Assembly: GCA_039805565.1 (NCBI GenBank)
Contig: JBDLTZ010000305.1
Span: 1-24,515 of the forward strand
Source: CALJIC01 sp039805565
GTDB lineage: Bacteria; Chloroflexota; Chloroflexia; Chloroflexales; Roseiflexaceae
Length of the DNA: 24,515 nt
Direction: 5' to 3'
The first letter of the stretch is position 1; each line of letters opens with the position of its first letter. A program made the position numbers and the translations under genes. Of the stretch, positions 10,401 to 16,583 are shown piece by piece. Below the pieces are notes generated by a model. The model was not told the origin of the DNA. It saw only the letters and a list, made by a program, of their open reading frames with translations, and made no database searches.

Positions 10401-10841
10401 CGGCGCATTCGACCTCGAGGCACCTACTCTTTCGTCTGGATCAACATGCACCATCGCGTGCGCCTGTATGATACACGCCCCGAAACTGATGGCAGCGTTC
10501 CCCGAGGGAGCTACATCGTCGGCTCAGGGCGCCAGATCTACCTCTCCACTACAGGCTTCAACCCCTACAGGCGGACGGTTGGAACGCCGCAGGTGTTGGA
10601 AGCAACGGTCTGGATCGAACGCCCCGAGCGCACTCCACAAGCGTCGGCAGATTTGCGCTCTCTCGCAGTACAATTGCTAAGCCTGACAAAGTTGAATTGG
10701 GCTTCTACTGACTCTCTCTGCGCTGAACCTATCACCATCAAGTATGCAGGCGATGTTGCCTATTTCACCGATGCTTTTCTCAGGCAGGGACAGGTTTTCC
10801 AGCTGCATCCTAGATTGAAAAATACTGCGTGGTTTCTGTAG
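7464..10841 (+). CDS. AlbA_2/Schlafen-like and HATPase domains fused to a full-length prokaryotic Argonaute (MID-PIWI, catalytically dead)
   Basis: This protein has 1125 residues. Residues ~24-140 form an AlbA_2 (Schlafen-like) domain: E27...DRKE, then AFANVNKTGSLLVIGI. Residues ~305-365 form a HATPase_c_4 module: E323 and N327 in DEAIVNAVAHRDY, then NPG at 353-355. Residues ~460-770 are where N, L1, PAZ and L2 of an Argonaute would lie; a shortened PAZ is possible. In the MID domain Y835-x3-K839, Q850 and K874 match the Y-K-Q-K pocket that holds a guide 5' phosphate. The PIWI domain ends with LTKLNW, PITIKYA and a terminal WFL typical of Argonautes. Its catalytic positions are lost: S896 in FIGLSYT, HYSAE at 962-966 in place of an Asp motif, and G1096 before D1097. 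It probably binds a guide and target without slicing, and the N-terminal half may be effector or sensor. It follows hsdS by 33 bp, probably in one operon, and has only a weak ribosome site. Confidence 0.88.
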   Translation: MPTPHEVFDNPLAHWAFLTAAADTTFEGQYFDRKEAGRLATGMPTLSSKEMGSVMDLVRETVSAFANVNKTGSLLVIGISKAGEVRGIDHLSDNQRSQLTNIGAHLRSQAAQPKFVECHDADGTPRTICLFLVPYTEQAICETLENSPRAWERVGSQNLIMTQQRRDQLQRDKRVVDFEQTYCGPFEPDDVDVGVLTEFRQLRLANEGGELPDERLLRQAGAIMRDGQAGGMLFTKAGVLFFVANPQRLLPKAYIRLLRFDSRVTEPRPLPTLDKTFDGPITKQIKDMRVFIRESGFFKTYQKRNPGGGFTEEPEYPVIAVDEAIVNAVAHRDYAVELPIECEYYRDAFIVKNPGRILQRDHDVPEHFSLDAVELDSRPRNARITEWLREMRGPQGAPFIQALAEGTRRMRQEMEKLGLPAPEYHVSPGQTKVTLYSKAPEREAALQAELYGEAAGATNLFPLAFLGEDGVALDFQDVRLRRKDVLAALRVKLQADDWFIDSQRYGKIVAHRRASDIPLPPTVAPLLRFYPAYSMELRSHFGQYYLCIDYVLEVKNIRTIQKLLHDLSVAELINRRANAQIDQEWLPAKIVAIEGEWTTVYLYNQDAEKVVASSKVIPELPLPVLKQLLHKHRAFFDLHREVKRHSLRGERNASRTRFDYTRHIANELSSMIFPLAMPGMIVTMRSEPAPLYRGTTPPSSGFLLRGLREPYVAFSRRAEETNIRDGITRFGSWESGPRAIELIPVCLIDQRQNMAALIEQLKTGKYKYRGSERTFGVRLTYNSIVTAEEPAAVVRECQRLLREHPEWTQHPELNRLFLVHTPEAGYESDDEGSPYYRAKRLLLEAGLPCQMVDTPSLESPDMKDLNLALNIITKCGSTPWVLPDAIPDADFFIGLSYTQSRRSSGQRLMGYANVFNQYGRWLFYSANTQTFAYEERHQYYQSLVEQTLGGLSLSESPNIYFHYSAEFSREDREAILTAARRIRPRGTYSFVWINMHHRVRLYDTRPETDGSVPRGSYIVGSGRQIYLSTTGFNPYRRTVGTPQVLEATVWIERPERTPQASADLRSLAVQLLSLTKLNWASTDSLCAEPITIKYAGDVAYFTDAFLRQGQVFQLHPRLKNTAWFL

Positions 10842-10891
10842 GGTGCAGAGAGTCTTTTTGGGTCTTGGAGTACAACTCTCGGCTGAAAGCC

Positions 10892-10920
10892 TTGACATTC
10901 GTCGTACAATCGTGCTACAC
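10892..10920 (+). promoter_or_regulatory. Candidate sigma70-type promoter of the zinc-knuckle membrane protein gene
   Basis: A perfect TTGACA at 10892-10897 is followed after 17 bp by TACACG (10915-10920), itself preceded by TGC as an extended -10. The -10 is weak by itself. It lies in the 152-nt gap after the Argonaute gene and would start transcripts near 10927, about 67 nt before the ATG at 10994. Confidence 0.45.
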
Positions 10921-10993
10921 GGTTTCGCCGCGGCGCCATCGTCTTGCTCCGTTTACCACTGAACGTCGCCGCTCTGTTGAGGAGAGATGCGCG

Positions 10994-11536
10994 ATGACTA
11001 CGCCCGCACCCAACTGCCCCTGCTGCCACTCCACTCAAGCCGTCCAGCGCGTCGCGGCGATTGTCTCTGGTGGGACGCGGCAGGTTCGCGTTGTGACCGC
11101 TGATCTGATGCCCGCGGCGGGTGTGTCGCGCTCGAACCTCGCACAACTACTGGCCCCGCCACGGCAGCCGGGCGGTGGCTGGCTAACAGCCATCGCCCTG
11201 CTCGGCCTGCTCATCCTGAGCGTGCCGGCGAGCTGCATGGTCACCGCGGTGATCGTCGGCCTCCAGGGCCAGACGTTCGAGGCGGCCTTCGCCAGCGGCG
11301 CCGTTGAGCGCATCTTCCTCGCCGTGGCCGGTGTGGCCACGCTGATCGCCATCGCTATCGCCATCGGACTCTCGCAGCTCGGCGAGCGTGGTCGGCGCGA
11401 GGCGAGCGAGCGCTGGAACCGACAGATGGCCCGCTGGCAGCAGTCCTGGTACTGCCATCGCTGCCACGCGACGTTCGTCGCGGGGACGACGAAGGCGGTC
11501 GCGCCGGAGCAGTTCGGCCAGCTCCTCGCCGGGTAA
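10994..11536 (+). CDS. Small membrane protein with split zinc-knuckle halves
   Basis: I do not recognise this as a named family. It is a 180-residue protein from the ATG at 10994, chosen because GAGGAG lies 9-14 nt upstream; the frame is open further upstream but without support. It begins with CPCC at residues 9-12 and ends with WYCHRCHATF, two CxxC halves that could close into one zinc ribbon. Between them are two strongly hydrophobic segments (GWLTAIALLGLLILSVPASC..., then FLAVAGVATLIAIAIAIGL) forming a membrane hairpin, then a charged stretch rich in R, E and W. Both ends would be on the same side of the membrane, probably cytoplasmic. It has its own candidate promoter and converges with the - strand operon, so it is probably not part of the Argonaute operon. 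Confidence 0.7.
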   Translation: MTTPAPNCPCCHSTQAVQRVAAIVSGGTRQVRVVTADLMPAAGVSRSNLAQLLAPPRQPGGGWLTAIALLGLLILSVPASCMVTAVIVGLQGQTFEAAFASGAVERIFLAVAGVATLIAIAIAIGLSQLGERGRREASERWNRQMARWQQSWYCHRCHATFVAGTTKAVAPEQFGQLLAG

Positions 11537-11546
11537 CCTTCTGCCC

Positions 11547-12158
11547 CTATTCGCTCAGACACTCGCACCAGGGGTGTCCGTCCGGCTCCATCAGCCGGAG
11601 CTGATCGTGGAGCCAGGTGCGTGCGGCCCGGTCGAGTAGCGGGAGCGCCGCCTCGAAGTCTTGCTGGTCTTTGGGTGGGGTGTTGCGCGCCTTGTAGAGC
11701 AGCTGCACCTCGATCCGCAGGCACGGGATGCCCTGGTAAGCCACGATCAGGTCGTCCCTTCGGCCTCGCACCCGGTGATCACGCCGGCTGAACCACTCGT
11801 CCCCGTCTGTCTCGGCGAGCATGAGCTGAAGCTGCCAAGCGTCGCGCTGCTGCCGATGGCCCCAGATGTCGTGGATGCCATATGGCAGCAGCTCACCGCT
11901 GCGCCAGGGCCGCAGCGAACCTGGGGGGTCGGCGGCATAGAGCTGCCAGTTGTGGAGCCAGCCCTGCACCCGCAGCTGCTCGTCGCGAAAGACGAGGACG
12001 TCGATATCGCTGTGGTCGCGGAAGGCCTGCCCGACAAACAGCTCCACCGCGTAGCCGCCGGCAATACCCCAGGCGAAGGGCGCGCCCGCAAGGAGCTGCG
12101 TGACTTCGGCGAGGCTGAGCGGTGCTCAGCGGGAGTAGGGGATGGGCGACGCACTCAT
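11547..12158 (-). pseudogene. Nucleotidyltransferase of the aminoglycoside-2''-adenylyltransferase type, interrupted by an in-frame TGA
   Basis: The - strand frame encodes GGYAVELFVG, then DHSDIDVLVF, the glycine-rich and D-x-D motifs of the nucleotidyltransferase fold. RIEVQLLYKAR and a C-terminal DGHPW are as in PF10706-like enzymes that may adenylylate small molecules. The natural start appears to be ATG 12158-12156, which overlaps the TGA of the upstream acetyltransferase gene (ATGA) and follows AGGAAG. Codon 11 of this frame is TGA (12128-12126), after MSASPIPYSR, and the family-like sequence resumes at once (APLSLAEVTQLL). The first start codon after the stop is GTG 12047, which would give 166 residues but omit the GG motif. 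The gene is therefore probably inactive, unless the stop is a sequencing error or is read through. The true substrate is unknown. Confidence 0.7.
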
Positions 12159-12904
12159 GCTGCTTCCTGACCGGCTTCTGCTGGCTCGAAGATCAGGATG
12201 GTGCCGAGCGCCTGGTAGCCAAGTCGGCGATACAGGCGCTCGCCCATTCCCGAAGCCGTGAGCACACTCCAACGGGCGCCGTGGGCGCGGTCGTCAGCAA
12301 GTATGCGCGCCATCAGCGCCCGCGCCAGTCCCTGCCCCCGGTGCGTCTCGGCGGTGTAGACCCGGCTGACGTAGCTGTGGGCTGCGTCGAGACGCAAGTT
12401 GCGGCCACGCACGACGGGCTGTCCATCGCGCAGGATCGCGTAGTGCGCCATCCGCGGGTCCTGAAGGTTGTCGGGCACGATCCACACGATGCCCTGGGGG
12501 TCGGTGGCGTTGAGCGCAGCAGCATTGTCCGTCGCCTGGACGAGCAGCACTGGCTCATCCGGTGCGCTCACCGCTGCTGTAGCAAGGTCGCAGGCCATCA
12601 GGGTCTCGCTGTGACTCAGCCGGTACCCACCACGCACGTACGCCTGCTCCAACCCGGGCTGATCTGCCAGCACCGTCAAGTAGTGCTCGGCAAGGGGTGC
12701 AGCCGCCGTGACCGCCGCGATGGCCTCTTCCGGCGCGCACCCCTGAACGAAGTACTCGTCGAACGGCTCGCCGGGTTTATCCTCGTCGCCTACGAAGCGG
12801 ACGGCTTCCAGGGGTCCAGCACGAAAGCGCCGTGCCATCCGCCGCGCGTACGCGGTGTCGGTGAACCCGGCGATGAACAGCTCCCAGGCAGTTGCGGCGT
12901 CCAT
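12155..12904 (-). CDS. GNAT-family N-acetyltransferase
   Basis: This probable acetyl-CoA-dependent acyltransferase has 249 residues. The C-terminal GNAT fold is clear: SRVYTAETHRGQGLARALM at ~190-208 holds the R/Q-x-x-G-x-G/A acetyl-CoA loop (RGQGLA). GERLYRRLGYQALG near 230 is the usual C-terminal pattern. The N-terminal ~110 residues are GNAT-like in length but have lost the binding loop, so this may be a tandem-GNAT protein with one active half. The substrate cannot be told from sequence. The gene starts 6 nt after the stop of the upstream SCO0854-like gene and overlaps the next reading frame by ATGA, so it is the middle gene of a translationally coupled operon. Confidence 0.85.
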   Translation of the reverse strand: MDAATAWELFIAGFTDTAYARRMARRFRAGPLEAVRFVGDEDKPGEPFDEYFVQGCAPEEAIAAVTAAAPLAEHYLTVLADQPGLEQAYVRGGYRLSHSETLMACDLATAAVSAPDEPVLLVQATDNAAALNATDPQGIVWIVPDNLQDPRMAHYAILRDGQPVVRGRNLRLDAAHSYVSRVYTAETHRGQGLARALMARILADDRAHGARWSVLTASGMGERLYRRLGYQALGTILIFEPAEAGQEAA

Positions 12905-12910
12905 TGGCAG

Positions 12911-13816
12911 CTACAAGTAGTCGGCGAGGATCACCCCGCTGTCGAAGGGAGTCACGTCGCCGTCGGGGGCGAAGATCACGTCGGCAGCCTCGCGTGACGA
13001 TGGCGTGCCCCGGGCCGCGGCGTGGAGCGAGAACAGCTCGAACAGGTCGGGCTTAACCAGCGATGTCAGCGCCTGGCCCATCAACAGCATGCCGTGCTGG
13101 TTGGCCTCAACATTCGTCACCCAACGCGGGTGGCGGCGCAGCGCCAGGTCGGCCCAGATCGCCCGGTGCTCCACGAGGTCGAGAATCACCGGCACGCATA
13201 TCCGCGTGTCGGCCGCTACGTCGATCTTCTGCTGCACGGTCTGCGGCTCGAACACCTCGCCTGACCTGGGCTCCTGGCGCAGCATCCAGCCGGCATAGCA
13301 CTCGGGCAGGTTGCAGAATGGGTGGCTGGTGAAGGCGTTGATCGCTGTCACCACGTAGCGCCCGCCATAGCCCACCACCGACTCGATATCCAGGTCGATG
13401 AACTCACACGCCCCATTCGGTGCGGTGACGATGTCGCCGCTGTGGACGGCCCGGTAGCGGTCAGACTTGAGGTTGGTGTAGGAGATGTGCTCGACGTAGC
13501 GCCAGCCAGCGTCGTACAGCACCGCCGAGAGGTCAATGTCCACCCGCCCGGTTGGCTTGCCGCCTACCTCGCCCTCCTTCCACCACAGAAAGAAGCGCAC
13601 TGTGCCGCCGCCCTCACCGAGCGGCAGGCGCGAGCCCCGCGGGACCGTGCGAAGCGCCTTGCTTGCCGAGCGCAGCGCAAAGGGCACCGGGTAGTCACGC
13701 AAGCGCTCATCCACGAATACCCGGCCCAGCGGCGGCCGCTCGCGGAAACGGCTCACCAGCGTCTCGCGGCAGATCGCCAGTACACCGTCGCACAGAGCCG
13801 GGGCGAGCGCCGGCAC
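12911..13816 (-). CDS. C-terminal half of a frameshift-split MXAN_6230/SCO0854-type protein (TerD-like domain)
   Basis: 301 codons from a GTG at 13816. The sequence continues the family-like order that the upstream frame loses: ALCDGVLAICRETLVSRF, SASKALRTVPRGSRLPLG, then VRFFLWW and DIDLSAVLYDAGW. The HSGDIV, NGACEFIDLDI and AGWMLR stretches resemble the Ca2+-binding TerD-like fold of tellurite/stress-response proteins. In MXAN_6230/SCO0854-type proteins, as I remember them, this half is joined to the half encoded at 13753-14997. Adding one base to the G4 run at 13822-13825 (C4 on the coding strand) would fuse the frames. It is therefore unlikely to be a separate gene, and I see no convincing ribosome site before the GTG. 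The stop lies 6 nt before the acetyltransferase gene. The function of the family is not settled; a stress-related role is inferred from the TerD resemblance. Confidence 0.75.
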   Translation of the reverse strand: MPALAPALCDGVLAICRETLVSRFRERPPLGRVFVDERLRDYPVPFALRSASKALRTVPRGSRLPLGEGGGTVRFFLWWKEGEVGGKPTGRVDIDLSAVLYDAGWRYVEHISYTNLKSDRYRAVHSGDIVTAPNGACEFIDLDIESVVGYGGRYVVTAINAFTSHPFCNLPECYAGWMLRQEPRSGEVFEPQTVQQKIDVAADTRICVPVILDLVEHRAIWADLALRRHPRWVTNVEANQHGMLLMGQALTSLVKPDLFELFSLHAAARGTPSSREAADVIFAPDGDVTPFDSGVILADYL

Positions 13817-14997
13817 GTGTTGGGGATGGCCTGGGCCTTGGCGACTTCGCCCTTGGGGAAGAAGGTCCGCAGCGGGCGCGGCTGGGGGCGGTCGCGGAAG
13901 TGGGCCAACACCGCGAGCAGCACCGGGGTCGAGACGCGCGCCGCGACGTCACCGAAAGCCGCGACGACAGTATCCGGCTCGCCGGCCAGGCGCAGCAGGT
14001 GGTCGAGCCGGCGTGCAAGCTCGCCGGGGCGCGTCGCGAGCAGCTCGAGTGCATCACCCACCTCGCGACGGCTGAGCGCGCCCTCTACCCGGCTGGCGAA
14101 CGTTGGGTAGGGCCGGTCGTTGCGGATCACGTCGAAGGCGATGACACTCTGCGGGAAGCGCCGCTGGTACTCGGTAGGGTGCAGCCGCTCGCCGAGGCGC
14201 TTCCAGGGCTCGGGCCGGCGCAGCATGTCCTCGGTCACGTTCCCGCAGCCCTCCAACAGCTCCAGCAGCAGCCGGCGCTCGCCCCGCGTGAAGCTGCGGA
14301 ACTTCGTGGGGGTCGCCAGGCTGGTGTCGCCGTCGGAGAGGGCTACGGCCAGACGCAGCACGTCGGTGGCGGTGGTGACGTAGCTCGGGAGCTGGGAAGC
14401 GCCGCCCGTCGTGTGGCGCAGCAATAGGGCGCCGAGCAGCGCCACGTTCTCGCGGTTCGGGACGGCGGAAGGGATGAGGGCCAGCGCGCGATCGCCGTAC
14501 GTCTCGAAGAACCAGGTCACGTCGGCGCGGTCGGCGGGCGAGAGAGCGAGCTTGGAGGATAGCAGGCGGGTGCAGATCGCGCGGAAGTCGGCCTCGTCGC
14601 CCGGCTCGATCGCCCGTAGGTCGGTTCGTTCAAGCAGCTTCGGGCGAAAGAGCTTCGGGGTCGGCGGCAGGCCCAGGGTCAGGTAGTGGATGATCGCGTT
14701 GAGGTACAGCTCGGCCCGCGAGGCATCCATCACCTGCTGGGGGAAGTTGGGGTACATCGGGCGGTAGGAGACGTTGGCCCCGACCAGCGCCCGCAGCGCC
14801 GGGACGAGCTCGTCGGCGAGGCGGGCGAGCTGTTCGACCGAGCAAGTCTTAAGCTGCTCAATGAGTGCCAGGCTACACGTCCAGCCGAGACCCTCGATGT
14901 TCTTGAGCAGCGTGGCGAGGTAGGTCGGGGCGGCGGCCCCGTCGCCCGGCGGCACCATCACCCGCCCGCGGTGGCGCAGGTAGATTGCGGTCTGCAT
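13753..14997 (-). CDS. N-terminal half of a frameshift-split MXAN_6230/SCO0854-type protein
   Basis: 414 codons from an ATG at 14997, preceded by a perfect GAGGAGGTG ribosome site. The N-terminus (YLRHRGRVMVPPGDG) and later ATRPGELARRLDHLLRLAG and RTFFPKGEVAKAQAIPN are characteristic of this family, which is annotated as RING-containing in some bacteria. I see no RING Cys/His cluster here; the place is taken by YPNFPQQVM and AELYLNAIIHYLT. After residue ~390 the frame turns into unrelated sequence ending SAARRW, while the family-like sequence continues in another frame from 13816. An unbroken protein would have about 693 residues. This is the first gene of the - strand operon, about 115 nt downstream of its promoter. 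The family function is not established. Confidence 0.75.
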   Translation of the reverse strand: MQTAIYLRHRGRVMVPPGDGAAAPTYLATLLKNIEGLGWTCSLALIEQLKTCSVEQLARLADELVPALRALVGANVSYRPMYPNFPQQVMDASRAELYLNAIIHYLTLGLPPTPKLFRPKLLERTDLRAIEPGDEADFRAICTRLLSSKLALSPADRADVTWFFETYGDRALALIPSAVPNRENVALLGALLLRHTTGGASQLPSYVTTATDVLRLAVALSDGDTSLATPTKFRSFTRGERRLLLELLEGCGNVTEDMLRRPEPWKRLGERLHPTEYQRRFPQSVIAFDVIRNDRPYPTFASRVEGALSRREVGDALELLATRPGELARRLDHLLRLAGEPDTVVAAFGDVAARVSTPVLLAVLAHFRDRPQPRPLRTFFPKGEVAKAQAIPNTCRRSPRLCATVYWRSAARRW

Positions 14998-15461
14998 CGG
15001 CGCACCTCCTCGAAACGGCGACGCCCCCGCCGTGGGGCAGGAGCGCCCGGTGGGCAGCGGAGAGCCGGTACGCTAGGTTGACAAGCGAGAAGGAAGCTTA
15101 CCGATAGCCGCTGCGCCGTGATTGTAGCATCAGGGCCCACCGCTGTAAACCGCCCCAGCCGTATCCGTCGCGGCTGCTGATGCCGCACCCCTGGTAGCCT
15201 GCTACGCTCGTGCCACCGAGCGACACCTCCAGCAGCCCCCACTCCGCTGTCTGGCAGGCGGTCCGCCTGTGCGCCGGCCTTCACGACCGGCCCCTCTCAT
15301 GCGCGTCGTGCGCCAATGACTTGTCGGCGGTGGCCCCACAGCCCCGCCTGTCGTTGCCGTCCTGAGGCGTACCTCTCCTTCCCCGCCCTGTCTCTCGGTT
15401 CTGCTGCCCGACGCCCCCTGCGCCGGGCAGCTGGGTTGTGCTGAACAATCAGGAGGTTCGG
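14998..15461. other. Divergent intergenic region with promoter and hairpin
   Basis: These 464 nt separate the - strand operon from the + strand TGT-like gene. They hold the ribosome site and leader of the - strand operon, its promoter (15121-15149) and, nearer the + gene, an 8-bp hairpin (GCTGCCCG 15403-15410 with CGGGCAGC 15424-15431) shortly before the AGGAGG at 15451. The stretch 15180-15400 is pyrimidine-rich on the + strand. I see no protein gene or recognisable RNA in it. I could not find a convincing + strand promoter. Confidence 0.6.
15121..15149 (-). promoter_or_regulatory. Sigma70-type promoter of the - strand operon
   Basis: Read on the - strand, TTTACA (15149-15144, 5 of 6 matches to TTGACA) is followed after exactly 17 bp by TACAAT (15126-15121, 5 of 6), which is preceded by TGC as an extended -10. 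It is the best promoter in the window. Transcription would start near 15114, leaving a leader of about 115 nt before the ATG at 14997. Confidence 0.7.
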
Positions 15462-16454
15462 ATGCCCCCGACGTTCTACTTCGCGCTGGGGGCCCGGCCG
15501 CGGCGACGCGATCTCGTCGTCGCGCTCCTGGTCGGCCAGCGTCATTTCCTCGTTCCCGCCGGCTCGCCTGGGGCAACCCTGCTCCAGCAGACGCCCACAG
15601 TCCACGTCGTGCTCGACTCCTGGGCCTACCCGCCTGGGAACACCGACCGGCCCTCGCTGCCGCGCTACGCGCACCTGCTCGCCGGCTGGCATTGCAACCA
15701 TGCTCCCGTCAACCTTAGCAACGCGGGTGCGACATTCGACTGGGCGCTGAGCTACGACACGATAGGGGACGCAGTGACGAGCGAGCGGGACGAGGACCGG
15801 CTTCGTTCCCTCTTCGCGGCGATCTGCCCCTGCGTCGATCCCCCGATTGTGCCGATCACGCACTACCCCGGCATCGGCGCCGCCGCTATCATCGGCGATC
15901 TCCGTGGCGACCGCGACGTGTGCTTCGACGAGCAGGAGCGCACCGAAGCGACCCGACGGCAAGCGTGGGGCTTCCTCGATGCGGCGGATGGCCCGACGGA
16001 CTGGCCGGTCTACGCCATCGGTGGCCTTGTCCCCGCCCGCTACGCCCGCGAGGCGGCGGCCTGGTACGAGCAGCTCATCGCGGAGCTGGATGCGGCTTCC
16101 AACCTGGACCCCTTCCAACGTCGTGTCCACCTCCTTGGCGTGGGCAAGCCGTCCTGGGTGCTGCGTTCGCCGCTGGTCATGAGCTTCGACAGCTCGGGGC
16201 CGGCCCGGCTCGCTACCACCGGCTTCGATCACGCCATCGCCCGCTCGTACTGCCCGGACTACGTCCTTTCGATCGCCAAACTCCGCCGTTCGCGCGAGGC
16301 GCGTCTGGCCTATCACCTCATCGCCTATCGTGCTCGGGTTGGGCTTCCCTGGCAGCACGTCGATGAGGCGCTGCTGCTGGATGACCGTGAGGTGCTTTCC
16401 CCGCCGCTCACCGAGGAGGCGCTCTGGGAGCAGCAGGTACTGGCCGCGTTGTGA
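15462..16454 (+). CDS. TGT/DpdA-like transglycosylase (queuine tRNA-ribosyltransferase fold)
   Basis: This 330-residue protein starts at the ATG at 15462, set by AGGAGG at 15451-15456. It looks like a distant member of the tRNA-guanine transglycosylase TIM-barrel family, whose members swap guanine for a 7-deazaguanine in tRNA or, in the DpdA branch, DNA. D52 in VVLDSWAYP and D243 in MSFDSSGPAR occupy the places of the two catalytic aspartates. Their 191-residue spacing resembles that of bacterial Tgt. AIGGL at 185-189 corresponds to the conserved glycine loop, and HLLGVGKPSWVL precedes the second Asp as in Tgt. I see no CxCxxC zinc motif, so a DpdA-like or other divergent branch fits better than housekeeping Tgt. 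It is followed by a strong terminator, so it may form its own transcript at the head of the modification cluster. No queuosine-precursor genes are in the window. Confidence 0.65.
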   Translation: MPPTFYFALGARPRRRDLVVALLVGQRHFLVPAGSPGATLLQQTPTVHVVLDSWAYPPGNTDRPSLPRYAHLLAGWHCNHAPVNLSNAGATFDWALSYDTIGDAVTSERDEDRLRSLFAAICPCVDPPIVPITHYPGIGAAAIIGDLRGDRDVCFDEQERTEATRRQAWGFLDAADGPTDWPVYAIGGLVPARYAREAAAWYEQLIAELDAASNLDPFQRRVHLLGVGKPSWVLRSPLVMSFDSSGPARLATTGFDHAIARSYCPDYVLSIAKLRRSREARLAYHLIAYRARVGLPWQHVDEALLLDDREVLSPPLTEEALWEQQVLAAL

Positions 16455-16460
16455 GCAGAA

Positions 16461-16485
16461 AAGGAGGTGCGTGAGCACACTGTGA
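16461..16485 (+). other. Strong Shine-Dalgarno with a minimal ORF before a terminator
   Basis: AAGGAGG (16461-16467) is an ideal ribosome site, but no gene follows. GTG at 16471 gives only four codons (M-S-T-L) before TGA, with a spacing of 3 nt that is too short to be ideal. It lies between the TGT-like stop and the terminator at 16520-16559, so a leader-peptide attenuator or a gene remnant is possible. Confidence 0.25.
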
Positions 16486-16519
16486 TGAGACAAGGCACGA
16501 ACTGAACGACGCCGGACCG

Positions 16520-16559
16520 GGAGCCGTGTACTGACCAAAGTACACGGCTCCTTTTGTTT
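16520..16559 (+). terminator. Rho-independent terminator after the TGT-like gene
   Basis: A perfect 13-bp stem (16520-16532 with 16539-16551, GGAGCCGTGTACT and its complement) closes a 6-nt loop and is followed by TTTTGTTT. It ends or attenuates the TGT-like transcript 25 nt before the next ribosome site. The downstream genes therefore need read-through or their own promoter. Confidence 0.85.
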
Positions 16560-16583
16560 CCCACAAACACGAGGAGCAAGACC

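Noticed and set aside
12126..12128. Selenocysteine or other recoding of the TGA in the nucleotidyltransferase gene
   Set aside because: The site is in a poorly conserved N-terminal stretch with no Cys expected, and I see no stable hairpin just downstream that resembles a SECIS. Mutation or sequence error is simpler.
12122..12997. A 291-codon + strand frame antisense to the GNAT gene
   Set aside because: Low-complexity translation without motifs, opposite a clear GNAT protein.
15078..15083. Perfect TTGACA on the + strand, a possible promoter for the TGT-like gene
   Set aside because: No acceptable -10 follows at 16-18 bp, and it lies within the transcribed leader of the - strand operon almost 400 nt from the TGT-like start.
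15297..16538. A 413-codon open frame on the - strand opposite the TGT-like gene
   Set aside because: It is antisense to a gene with a perfect ribosome site and family motifs. Its translation is Arg/Gly/Val-rich without domains, as expected for a shadow frame in high-GC DNA.
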